Shown here piece by piece: positions 5,121 through 13,236 of a DNA stretch of 20,388 bases. Location of the stretch: assembly GCA_009785015.1 (NCBI GenBank), contig WQXD01000036.1, positions 1 to 20,388 on the forward strand. The letters run 5' to 3'. Source of the DNA: Oscillospiraceae bacterium (GTDB lineage Bacteria > Bacillota_A > Clostridia > Oscillospirales > WRJC01). The stretch's first letter is position 1. Each line of letters opens with the position of its first letter. The notes under the pieces are model-generated. The model did not search any database. It was not told where the DNA came from and saw only the letters and a list, made by a program, of their open reading frames with translations. The position numbers and the translations under genes are program-made.

Positions 5121-7661
5121 ATGAAGAAAAAAATTTTGTTTTCCGCAGTATCTCTGGCTGTCATCGCGTTAATCTCGGCAGGCGTCATATTTTATGAATC
5201 CCGGTACGGATACGGAAATGAAAACGAAAACAAAAAGATTGAAGCGGCCGACGGGGCTGACTTTGAGCATTCCGATTACGCCGGTGTGGATTTGAAATTT
5301 ATCGACGGGGTGAGATTTGCCGCCGAACCGGGTATATACCGCGAAGGCTTTGTGCTGTTTATCGAAGAAAACGACGGAGCCATGCGCAAATATTGCGAAA
5401 ACGGGGAGAGAGGGGAAACGCTGATCCGTTATACAACCGACGGGACGGTCCCGGCGGCGGATTCTGCGGAATACGACAAAAACAAGGGAATTTCAATAGA
5501 CAAAAAAACCGGGACGGCAAGCGGGGGCGCGTCTGTAAATGTGATACGCGCGGCGGCTTTCGACGCAAAAACCGGGGAAATGATAGGACGCGCGGCGAGC
5601 GGTTCGTATATCTACGCCGAAAGCGACGACCGCTTCCATTGCGCGGTGATATCGCTGATCACCGATCCGGACAACTTTTACGGGTACGAAAACGGTATTT
5701 ACGTCGAGGGCAGGTTATACGACGAGTGGCTGGAAAAACCCGTAAATGAAAGATATATCCTGCCCGACGCGAATTATGTCATGCGGGGCAAAGACTGGGA
5801 ACGCCCCGTGCATATCGAATTTTTTGAACCGGACGGGACCACGGGATTTTCGCAAAATGCGGGGATCCGCATTGCGGGCGGCCTGATGCGGATTGCGGCC
5901 CAGAAATCGATGAAGATATTTGCAAGAGCGGAATATGATCCCATAAAAAACAATTTTGAATATGATATATTCGACGGGCTTCGTTCAAATACCGGAAAAC
6001 CCATAGATTATTTCGACTCCCTGATGCTGCGCTCCGCTTCAAACGACCAGGCCGCGGCATTGATACGCACGCCGCTCGTCCAGACGCTCGCCGGACACGC
6101 GGGGTTTGACAATGCGGCATACCGGGCCGTTTCGGTATTTTTGAACGGCGAATATTTCGGTATGATGGCGCTTTTCGAGGACAATCAAGACCCGGGATAT
6201 TATCAGCATTATTACGATATTCAAAAAAAAGAAATATCCATGATGAATATACGGGTCTCGCGTTCATGGAATTACAACTGGGAACTCGACAACGGGCCCC
6301 CGGAAGAATATGATAATTTTATGTATATGCGCGATTATATCATCAAAAATGACATGAGCGACCCGGAAAATTACAGAGAAGCGTCAGCGATGCTCGACAT
6401 GGAGAATTTCGCGAAATACGCGGCGATCCAGTGTTATGCGAACAATGTCGACTGGCCTGAAAACAACGTGCGCCTGTGGCGCAGGTATACAAACGGATAT
6501 GATCCAAAAGCAGTCGAATACGGGTACGACGGCAGGTGGCGTTTTTTGCTCAAGGATTTGGACTTGACTTTCGGGTATAATTCGGATCACGCATCCAACC
6601 CTTATCCGAAGGCTACCGGCGACGACGGACTGGGAATGCGGATCGGGCCGATGTTCGCGGGCGTTCTGAAAAACGAAGACTTCCGTACAATGTACTCAAA
6701 TTACATATGCGACCTCGCAAACGCGTATTTCTCTCCGGCGGAAGCGCTCGCCGTACTGGCCGGCGTGGAACTGCAATGCGCGAACGAAATGCAGTATCAT
6801 ATTCCCCGCTGGGTAAATGAATACGACTATTTGGGATCGCCCGGCGCGCCCGACAGTCTGAGAACCTGGAACACCCATTTGAGAACAATAAGAAAATATA
6901 TAGAAGCGCGCCCGCAAAATATCATTGCCCGCACAAGAAGATTTTTAAAATTGGAAGACGACTGGACGCTGAGCGTAAAAGAACCGGCTCACGCCCGGGT
7001 AAAAATCAATACAGTCGACTTGACCCGCGAAAGATATGACAATGGCCTGTGGAGGGGTCAATATTTCGCATTTCAGGGGATTCCGGTCTCGGTGGCATGC
7101 GAGCCGGGCTGGAAAATCGCAGGCGTCGAAGTTACGGGCGGAACACTTGAAGATACCGATAGTCCCGGCGAAAAAATATTGACATTGACGGGCAGCGCGG
7201 TACTGGAAATATCCGTAGTGAAAGACAGCGGATATACAGCCGAAGCAAAAGGCGTCGTCATCAACGAAATATACAACGCGCCGCAGGGCGGAGATGATTG
7301 GATAGAGCTGTATAACGCAGGCGACAAAGCCGTATCCCTGAAAAACTGGTGCCTTAGCGACGATGAAAACAAATTGTTCAAATGGCCGATCCCCGGCATA
7401 TCGCTTGAACCGGGCGAAGCGAGGATAATATACTGCACAAAACAAAATCAATTCGATATATCCGGAGCCCTGCACACAAATTTCAAATTGAAACGCGGCG
7501 AAATTGTGTATCTTTTCAATTCGGACAATGGGGAAATTGTGGACAGCCGGGAAGTGGGGGATATCAAAAAAAGATATTCGGAGGGATGTTTTCCCGACGG
7601 AGAAAGGGACAATTGGATTATAACGGCGCGTCCCACTCCGGGTACAAAAAACAGAAAATAA
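5121..7661 (+). CDS. CotH-kinase family protein with chitobiase-like and lamin-tail domains
   Basis: The 846-residue protein starts with KKK and a hydrophobic segment (5-24) without an obvious lipobox, so it is a membrane anchor or signal peptide. Residues 60-165 resemble the beta-sandwich repeat of chitobiase C-terminal domains (IRYTTDGTVPAADSAEY). Residues 170-600 are a CotH-type kinase-like domain: LRSASNDQAALIRTPL (303-318), VDWPENNVRLWR (443-454) and LLKDLDLTFGY (476-486), with D479/D481 as the likely metal-binding pair. Residues 705-840 are a lamin-tail domain (VVINEIYNAP, DDWIELYNAG). CotH of Bacillus phosphorylates spore-coat proteins; secreted homologues with sugar-binding and lamin-tail modules are common in anaerobes and may act at the surface. 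The ribosome site is weak. Confidence 0.85.
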   Translation: MKKKILFSAVSLAVIALISAGVIFYESRYGYGNENENKKIEAADGADFEHSDYAGVDLKFIDGVRFAAEPGIYREGFVLFIEENDGAMRKYCENGERGETLIRYTTDGTVPAADSAEYDKNKGISIDKKTGTASGGASVNVIRAAAFDAKTGEMIGRAASGSYIYAESDDRFHCAVISLITDPDNFYGYENGIYVEGRLYDEWLEKPVNERYILPDANYVMRGKDWERPVHIEFFEPDGTTGFSQNAGIRIAGGLMRIAAQKSMKIFARAEYDPIKNNFEYDIFDGLRSNTGKPIDYFDSLMLRSASNDQAAALIRTPLVQTLAGHAGFDNAAYRAVSVFLNGEYFGMMALFEDNQDPGYYQHYYDIQKKEISMMNIRVSRSWNYNWELDNGPPEEYDNFMYMRDYIIKNDMSDPENYREASAMLDMENFAKYAAIQCYANNVDWPENNVRLWRRYTNGYDPKAVEYGYDGRWRFLLKDLDLTFGYNSDHASNPYPKATGDDGLGMRIGPMFAGVLKNEDFRTMYSNYICDLANAYFSPAEALAVLAGVELQCANEMQYHIPRWVNEYDYLGSPGAPDSLRTWNTHLRTIRKYIEARPQNIIARTRRFLKLEDDWTLSVKEPAHARVKINTVDLTRERYDNGLWRGQYFAFQGIPVSVACEPGWKIAGVEVTGGTLEDTDSPGEKILTLTGSAVLEISVVKDSGYTAEAKGVVINEIYNAPQGGDDWIELYNAGDKAVSLKNWCLSDDENKLFKWPIPGISLEPGEARIIYCTKQNQFDISGALHTNFKLKRGEIVYLFNSDNGEIVDSREVGDIKKRYSEGCFPDGERDNWIITARPTPGTKNRK

Positions 7662-7701
7662 AATTAAAATTAATATATAAAAAAAGAAAGGGCCCCTATT
7701 T

Positions 7702-8697
7702 ATGAAAAAGATCATGAACGATCCGGAAAATTACACAAACGATATGCTGCGGGGGATTTACGCCGCGCACAAAGACGCAGTCAGGTATGTAAACGACGAT
7801 CTGCGCTGTTATTGCACGGCAAAGAAAAAACCCGGAAAGGTCGCAATCGTCACGGGCGGAGGTACGGGACATCTTCCGTTGTTCTTGGGATATGTGGGCG
7901 ACGGAATGCTCGACGGCTGCGCTGTCGGCAGTGTATTTCAGTCTCCGGGCGCCGAACAAATATTGGAAATCAGCAAAGAAGCGGATAACGGAGCCGGGAT
8001 TTTGTACCTCTACGGAAACTACAGCGGCGATATTATGAATTTCGAAATGGCCGCGGAGCTGTGCGAACTGGAAGAGATAAAAACGATGTCGCTGGTCGGC
8101 GCGGACGACGTCTGTTCCGCGCCCAAAGGCAGAGAAGAAATCAGGCGGGGCGTCGCCGGGATATTTTATCTGTACAAATGCGCGGGCGCGATGGCGGATC
8201 AAATGGGCTCGCTTGCGGAAGTCTATGAGATTGCGAAAGAGGCGGGCTCGCGGGTGCGAACCGCCGGATTCGCGCTTTCGCCGTGCATAATTCCCGAGGT
8301 CGGCAAAGCGAATTTCGCCCTTGAAGAAAACGAAATCGCGATGGGCATGGGTATTCACGGAGAACCGGGGATTTGGAACGGCGCGTTGAAAACCGCCAAA
8401 GAACTCGCCGATGAAATGCTGGGATATATACTCGGTGATATGCCGGTCAATTGCGGAGAAGAAGTTTCGGTGCTTATCAACGGGCTCGGCTCCACGCCGT
8501 TAGACGAGCTATACATTTTGTTCGCGGAAGTGGAAACGGCGCTCAAAGAAAAAGGAATCATAATCGACAGCGTTTTCATCGGAGAATATGCGACCTCAAT
8601 GGAAATGGCGGGCGCTTCTGTTTCGGTTTTTTACTTAAATGACAAGCTGAAACAGCTTCTTCACGCTCCCGCGCACACCCCGTTTTTTAGTTTTTGA
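7702..8697 (+). CDS. dhaK: Dihydroxyacetone kinase subunit DhaK (substrate-binding subunit)
   Basis: The 331-residue product matches DhaK in length and order of motifs. GGGTGHLP (52-59) is the substrate-pocket loop, with H57 for the pocket histidine. NYSGDIMNF holds D110, and GMGIHGEPG (215-223) holds H219, the residue that in E. coli DhaK (His218) binds dihydroxyacetone covalently as a hemiaminal. The loop has L where E. coli has E (GGGSGHEP), a change also seen in relatives that phosphorylate C4 ketoses such as erythrulose, so the sugar is not certain. GAAAGGG lies upstream. The gene starts 40 bases after CotH and is followed after 25 bases by dhaL. Confidence 0.9.
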   Translation: MKKIMNDPENYTNDMLRGIYAAHKDAVRYVNDDLRCYCTAKKKPGKVAIVTGGGTGHLPLFLGYVGDGMLDGCAVGSVFQSPGAEQILEISKEADNGAGILYLYGNYSGDIMNFEMAAELCELEEIKTMSLVGADDVCSAPKGREEIRRGVAGIFYLYKCAGAMADQMGSLAEVYEIAKEAGSRVRTAGFALSPCIIPEVGKANFALEENEIAMGMGIHGEPGIWNGALKTAKELADEMLGYILGDMPVNCGEEVSVLINGLGSTPLDELYILFAEVETALKEKGIIIDSVFIGEYATSMEMAGASVSVFYLNDKLKQLLHAPAHTPFFSF

Positions 8698-8722
8698 AAA
8701 AATACGGAGGGAAAATGATATT

Positions 8723-9367
8723 ATGGATATTCTTGTTTATGAGGATATTGTCAGTATCCTCGGCGAAATCAGCGCGGTCATGGCAGAACAAAAAGCTTTT
8801 CTCTGCGAGCTTGACGCCGGGATGGGAGACGGCGATCTCGGCATAACGATGAGCAGTGGCTGGGCGGCCGCCGCCCAAACGGCAAAGACCGCCAAAGAAA
8901 CCGATATCGGCAAAATACTTATGAAATCCGGGCTGAAAATGTCCTCCGCCGCGCCGTCGACCATGGGGACTCTTCTCGCTTCCGCTTTGATGGAAGCGGG
9001 AAAATCGCTTTCGGGGAAAACGCTGCTTGGAACTTCGGAGTTGTCAGAGCTGCTGACGGGACTCTGCGCCGGAATCACGAAAAGGGGCCGCTGCGCCCCG
9101 GGCGACAGGACTGTTCTCGATTCTATCTGGCCCGCCGCCGAAGCCGCAAAACAGCTCGGCTCCGCCGTATCTTTGAAAAAAGCGGCGGCGGTTATCCGGG
9201 ACGCCTCAAAAAAGGGACTCGAGAACACAAAAGAGATGCTCCCGAAATTCGGAAGGGCCGCGGTTTTTGCCGAAAAAGTCATAGGCAGGCAGGATCAGGG
9301 CGCGACGGCGGGATTTTTGATTATCGACGCGATCTGTAATTATATCGAAAAAGGAGAAAAAACATGA
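8723..9367 (+). CDS. dhaL: Dihydroxyacetone kinase subunit DhaL (nucleotide-binding subunit)
   Basis: The 214-residue product has the DhaL fold signature. The three Mg-binding aspartates are present in LDAGMGDGDLG (D31, D36, D38), the phosphate loop as PSTMGTLL (78-85), then GDRTVLDSIWPA and the C-terminal GRAAVFAEKVIGRQDQGA. The usual GDGDHG is GDGDLG. GGAGGG lies 11 bases before ATG 8723; an earlier ATG at 8715 is out of frame. In the PTS type, DhaL carries a tightly bound ADP re-phosphorylated by DhaM; in the ATP type ATP is exchanged. No DhaM is present here, so either ATP is used directly or DhaM is encoded elsewhere. The stop overlaps the aldo/keto reductase start in ATGA. Confidence 0.9.
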   Translation: MDILVYEDIVSILGEISAVMAEQKAFLCELDAGMGDGDLGITMSSGWAAAAQTAKTAKETDIGKILMKSGLKMSSAAPSTMGTLLASALMEAGKSLSGKTLLGTSELSELLTGLCAGITKRGRCAPGDRTVLDSIWPAAEAAKQLGSAVSLKKAAAVIRDASKKGLENTKEMLPKFGRAAVFAEKVIGRQDQGATAGFLIIDAICNYIEKGEKT

Positions 9368-10314
9368 AAACAATAGAACTGGGAAACGGAGTAAAGCTGA
9401 GCGAAATATCGCTTGGCGCGGGGGCATTGGGCTCAAAAAACCCCGATATTGAGGAAAGATGCTTCAAAATAATGGACTTGTATTTTGAGCTCGGCGGCCG
9501 AAGTTTCGATACGGCAAGGATGTATTCGGGAGGTGACTGCGACGTTTCACTCGGGAAATGGCTGAAAAGCCGCAAAGCGAGAGCTGAAGCGGTTATTGTC
9601 ACCAAGGGCAGTTTTCCCGACCACGGGAGCATGTTTGTGTCGAGATTATCGCCTGATGAAATCAAGGGAGATTTGGATTTGTCGCTTGAAGCTATCGGAA
9701 TTGATTTTTCCGATTTGCATATACTTCACAGAGACGACGTAAAAAAACCCGTCGAGGAAATTGTCGATTCATTGGATGATCTTGTAAAGTCCGGAAGAGC
9801 GCGCGCTGTCGGCGTGTCAAACTGGGCGGCGACAAGAATCATACAGGCAAACCAATATGCGAAATCCGCGGATAAAAGCCCCATCGTATGCGCCCAAATG
9901 CACTACAGCCTGGCATTGACGACGTCGCCGACGAGCGGGGATATAACCCACGTAATTTTAAATGAACCTGATTTGAGCTGGTTTGCGGAAAGTCAGATGG
10001 CGCTGATGGCGTTCGGCCCGCAGGCGAGGGGCTGGTTTGTAAAAAGGGCCGAAGGAAAAGAACCTATGGCAAGCCCGCTTCGATATTATGATTTATTGCC
10101 GGAAAATCACAGACGGTTACAAAGACTGCAAAAGCTTTCAAAAGAAACGGGCTACAGCTTGTCGGCGATAACAACGGCATATGTGCGCGACAGCGGATTG
10201 AATTCTTCGCCGCTTTGCTCATATTCGAGCGAAGAGCAACTAAAGGACAGTTTCGGGGCGTTGAAATTCAATTTGACAAATGACCAAATCAGGTATTTGC
10301 AGACAGGCGAGTGA
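9364..10314 (+). CDS. Aldo/keto reductase
   Basis: The 316-residue (alpha/beta)8-barrel enzyme has the full catalytic tetrad: D49 and Y54 in SFDTARMYSGG, K81 in IVTKGS and H122 in DLHILHRDD. VGVSNW and the C-terminal cofactor region, SSEEQLKDSFGA in place of the canonical G-x-x-x-x-x-Q-L-x-x-N, support NADPH-type binding. The start overlaps dhaL by four bases, so translation is coupled and it probably works on the same metabolites, for example reducing or oxidising a triose or tetrose to or from the kinase substrate. That link is inference from order. The exact AKR subfamily cannot be assigned; it is not a typical IolS or YghZ by visible motifs. Confidence 0.85.
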   Translation: MKTIELGNGVKLSEISLGAGALGSKNPDIEERCFKIMDLYFELGGRSFDTARMYSGGDCDVSLGKWLKSRKARAEAVIVTKGSFPDHGSMFVSRLSPDEIKGDLDLSLEAIGIDFSDLHILHRDDVKKPVEEIVDSLDDLVKSGRARAVGVSNWAATRIIQANQYAKSADKSPIVCAQMHYSLALTTSPTSGDITHVILNEPDLSWFAESQMALMAFGPQARGWFVKRAEGKEPMASPLRYYDLLPENHRRLQRLQKLSKETGYSLSAITTAYVRDSGLNSSPLCSYSSEEQLKDSFGALKFNLTNDQIRYLQTGE

Positions 10315-10320
10315 AAATAT

Positions 10321-10343
10321 GAAAGGTCGATACGTAACCTTTC
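10321..10343. terminator. Hairpin between convergent genes, possible bidirectional terminator
   Basis: GAAAGGT (10321-10327) and ACCTTTC (10337-10343) form a 7-bp perfect stem with a 9-base loop, in the 45 bases between the stops of the reductase and MATE genes. T-runs on either side are short, so termination would be inefficient unless helped by Rho. Confidence 0.4.
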
Positions 10344-10359
10344 TTGATTTCGCGAACGG

Positions 10360-11787
10360 TCAGACTTTTTTGAAATGCCATTTGGAGCCCGAAAAACGAT
10401 AATAAACCAAACCCAAGCGCAAGCACATATCTATAAGAGCGGCGCACCATGCTCCCATGACCCCCAACCCGAAAACATATACGGCCACTATGCTGAAAAC
10501 GGGGCGGATAAACGTGACGCAAATAATCATAACTATCGCAACGTAAAAATTATCTCCCGCCCCGCGGAGACACCCCGAAACCACCACCGACGAAGTCTGG
10601 GGAGGCTGAAAAAGCGCCACTATCAGCATCAAATTTACCGCTGTGCCGAACGCGACTGCGTTCGCAGGGTCGCTCTTTACCAAAAAAATGGATATCAGCG
10701 GAGCCCTGAACGCCACGATACAACAAGCAAGCGTAAGACTCATGATAAGCGACAGTCTCTGCGCGCACTTGCCGTATACAGTGGCAAGGTCAGTTCGTTT
10801 TCTCCCCAGCATTTGTCCCACAAGCGAAGTTCCGGCAACGGCAAGCCCGTTGCCGAAATTGAACGAAAATCCCAAAAATTGCATGGCGACCTGATGCGCG
10901 GCAAAGACGGCGGTGCCGAGTTTGGCCACAATTACGGCATATATAAAAAACCCTATGCGCTGCCCTATCTGTTCTATCACGGAGTTTCCGCCCACTCTTA
11001 AAATTGATTTGATCGTATTTTTATTGAGCCGCCAGTTGTCCCTGATGGAAATATGTAAAAAGAAATTGTCGGCATTGCCCCGGATGAGGGCGAATGCGCT
11101 GATAAAAAATCCCACGCAGAATCCGATTCCGCTGGCCCACGCGTCTCCGGCCACGCCCAATTTCGGGAAGCCCAAGTTGCCGTAGATGAAGCAGTAATCG
11201 AAAAATACGTTCGCCACGTTTGCCGCGATATTGGCGACCATGGTTATACGGGTGTTTCCGACTCCGCGCTGGGCGGCGTTAATGCACATCGTGAGCGCGT
11301 TGACAGGCAGGAAATAGACGATTATGCGAAAATAATCGTCCGCCATTTGTATCGTGTCCGCCTGCGCTCCGGCTATCAGCATCAAGCGGCGGGAAAACAG
11401 GAGCGTGAGCGCCATGACGACAAAAGAAAGCCCCAAAACGAGCACAAGCGCGTTGCGCAGAGTGAGATTGGCGGCATCCGGCCGGTTCTCGCCTTTGCGC
11501 CGGGCGACGATGGCGGTGACCCCGACATTCAGCGCCAGAAACATGGAAAGCATTATCATGTTCGGCTGACCCGCAAGCCCGACAGCGGCTATCGCCTCGA
11601 AACCCAGCCGGCTCACCATTATGATATCGACGGAGCCGATGAGCGACACGAATACCATTTCAACAATAGAGGGAACCGCTATTTTTAGAAGATCCGAATA
11701 CGCGTCTTTTGTTTTCGGCAGTTCCCCGCGGACATGTTCGGGTTTGACCATGCTGCCCACGGAAAAGATTCTTTTTATTATATTCAT
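10360..11787 (-). CDS. MATE-family multidrug/metabolite exporter
   Basis: The 475-residue protein has about twelve membrane segments in two homologous halves, as in MATE (MatE, NorM/DinF-like) exporters. The first half opens with LLKIAVPSIVEMVFVSLIGSVDIIMVSRLG and has the family segment AAVGLAGQPNM. The second half has AAHQVAMQFLGFSFNFGNGLAVAGTSLVGQMLGRKR. These are Na+- or H+-coupled efflux carriers of cationic compounds in the cytoplasmic membrane. Its ATG overlaps the FAD oxidoreductase stop by four bases, so the pair is one translationally coupled unit. The exporter may remove a product of the neighbouring pathway, or it may be an unrelated drug pump. Confidence 0.9.
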   Translation of the reverse strand: MNIIKRIFSVGSMVKPEHVRGELPKTKDAYSDLLKIAVPSIVEMVFVSLIGSVDIIMVSRLGFEAIAAVGLAGQPNMIMLSMFLALNVGVTAIVARRKGENRPDAANLTLRNALVLVLGLSFVVMALTLLFSRRLMLIAGAQADTIQMADDYFRIIVYFLPVNALTMCINAAQRGVGNTRITMVANIAANVANVFFDYCFIYGNLGFPKLGVAGDAWASGIGFCVGFFISAFALIRGNADNFFLHISIRDNWRLNKNTIKSILRVGGNSVIEQIGQRIGFFIYAVIVAKLGTAVFAAHQVAMQFLGFSFNFGNGLAVAGTSLVGQMLGRKRTDLATVYGKCAQRLSLIMSLTLACCIVAFRAPLISIFLVKSDPANAVAFGTAVNLMLIVALFQPPQTSSVVVSGCLRGAGDNFYVAIVMIICVTFIRPVFSIVAVYVFGLGVMGAWCAALIDMCLRLGLVYYRFSGSKWHFKKV

Positions 11788-13055
11788 GTAATCTTTGCCG
11801 GACTATTTCTTCCCTGACCGATCTCCGCGCCTTGTTTTATGAGCGTATTTTGCAAATGTTTCACATCGAGCTTCCGCGCGTTTGCGCCGCTTTTGGCGGC
11901 CAGCGCCCCGGCTGTGCCCGCCGCCTCGCCGATTGCGAATATATGCGCCATTGCCCGCCATGATTCGTAAGCTATCTGGTCGCTTGACATACAACGTCCC
12001 GCCACCAACAGATTATCTATGTTCTTCGGCACCAAACAACGGTAAGGTATGTCGTATCCCTCATGCGTCAGAAAACGGCGGTATCCGAAAGAATGTATCA
12101 CGGGATTAACTCCCATTGCGACGGAATCGTCAAAAATATGTCCGTTTAAAACGTCGTCGCCCGTGATTTTGTATTCACCCTCGAAAAAACGCGTCTGTCG
12201 AATCCCTATCAATGCGCCCGTGTCGATGATATTGGCTCCGGCGAGTCCCGGGTCAGACTTTTGTCTCTCTGCAAAGTGTTCGTAAATGCCGAGCCTGACT
12301 TTGATTTCGCTCTGCGTCAGTTCGTCCGCGTCCGCGCAGTTGGCAGGTCCGGGAGACGGTCCCCACAGAACCATCGTGTCGTCGATGATACAGCCGCCCG
12401 TTTTTGTATCTGCCGGAAATCCCGTGACTTTATACATCAGGCAGTCGTTGAGCCGTGAAGCCTCGTCACTTTTGGTCTGCCAATACGGTACGCCGGAACG
12501 GAAAGCGACGTCGCCGTCGCCGCTCGCGTCGATTACGGTGTCGGCGAAAATGGCGAGCCTTCCGGATTTGTTTTCCACAATTATCCCTTTGAGCTGCCGA
12601 TCTTCGAGAATGACGTCGGAAAAATATGTGTGGAACAGGATTTTAACCCCTGCGTCCACGGCCATTTTCAGCGTCAAATATTTGAACTTTTCCGTGTCAA
12701 AAGCGTAGTTGTACGATAAATCTCCCTTTGTGTCGGAACGCCGGCGTGATTCATACGCGTTGCGCGATTTTTCCGCGCCGCCAATTTCCAACAGCCTGAG
12801 AACCAATTCTTCGCCGAGCCCTTTTGTTGTTTGAATCCCGTCAGGTGTGACTTGATTGCGGAATCCCACTATGTTCGCCATCAGCGACGCGGTTGCCGTC
12901 CCTCCGAAGTACGGGAACCGCTCCACAATCAACGTGTCCGCGCCGTTGCGAGCGGAAGCGACCGCCGCGGACCAGCCCGCCACGCCGCCGCCCACGACGA
13001 TGACGTCAAACAAACCATATACGCTGAGTTCTTTTTGTTTTTCGAGGTATTTCAT
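11784..13055 (-). CDS. FAD-dependent oxidoreductase (FAD_oxidored family)
   Basis: The frame is open to 13304, but the likely start is ATG 13055 (423 residues), because the Rossmann motif then sits near the N-terminus and the longer version would overlap the divergent URO-D gene. FDVIVVGGGVAGWSAAVASARNG (17-39) is the FAD dinucleotide site, E45 binds the ribose, and FGGTATASLMANIVGF follows. TVIDASGDGDVAFRSG is the second FAD contact, and the C-terminal LLVAGRCMSSDQIAYESWR with GEAAGTAGALA closes the FAD site. The family oxidises hydroxyl or C-C bonds in small molecules or sugars, and homologues are frequent beside glycosidases in anaerobes. There is no signal peptide, so it is cytoplasmic. 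It is translationally coupled to the MATE gene and divergent from the URO-D/GH4 unit. Substrate unknown. Confidence 0.85.
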   Translation of the reverse strand: MKYLEKQKELSVYGLFDVIVVGGGVAGWSAAVASARNGADTLIVERFPYFGGTATASLMANIVGFRNQVTPDGIQTTKGLGEELVLRLLEIGGAEKSRNAYESRRRSDTKGDLSYNYAFDTEKFKYLTLKMAVDAGVKILFHTYFSDVILEDRQLKGIIVENKSGRLAIFADTVIDASGDGDVAFRSGVPYWQTKSDEASRLNDCLMYKVTGFPADTKTGGCIIDDTMVLWGPSPGPANCADADELTQSEIKVRLGIYEHFAERQKSDPGLAGANIIDTGALIGIRQTRFFEGEYKITGDDVLNGHIFDDSVAMGVNPVIHSFGYRRFLTHEGYDIPYRCLVPKNIDNLLVAGRCMSSDQIAYESWRAMAHIFAIGEAAGTAGALAAKSGANARKLDVKHLQNTLIKQGAEIGQGRNSPAKIT

Positions 13056-13126
13056 AAAAAAACCATTCTTTCTTTTTGTTCCGGCACTGACATCAAGAAT
13101 CCGGTTGGAAAATATACATTTTCCGT

Positions 13127-13155
13127 ATTGTACCACAAAATTTTGAATAATTAAA
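13127..13155 (-). promoter_or_regulatory. Weak promoter candidate for the FAD oxidoreductase-MATE unit
   Basis: TACAAT (13132-13127) on the minus strand is a good -10, but the element 17 bp before it (TTTAAT, 13155-13150) is a poor -35, which suggests activator dependence. Confidence 0.35.
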
Positions 13156-13175
13156 GAACAAGCTTCAGAAAAGTA

Positions 13176-13204
13176 TTGCAAATCATGGCATGACATGATA
13201 TAAT
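13176..13204 (+). promoter_or_regulatory. Promoter with internal operator candidate for the URO-D/GH4 operon
   Basis: TTGCAA (13176-13181) and TATAAT (13199-13204) have a 17-bp spacer. The spacer contains ATCATG (13182-13187) and CATGAT (13194-13199), perfect inverted arms with a 6-base gap. A protein bound there would block RNA polymerase. No regulator gene is adjacent. Confidence 0.65.
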
Positions 13205-13236
13205 GGTGTAAATCATAAAAAGGGGGAACGACCCGC

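Noticed and set aside
6945..7715. 256-residue minus-strand frame
   Set aside because: It is antisense to the CotH gene, has low-complexity F and R content and no domain; the plus-strand protein has recognised motifs.
7696..8358. 220-residue minus-strand frame
   Set aside because: Antisense to dhaK, without family features.
10375..11001. 208-residue plus-strand frame
   Set aside because: Antisense to the MATE gene, with K/R/H-rich composition typical of a reverse-complement shadow.
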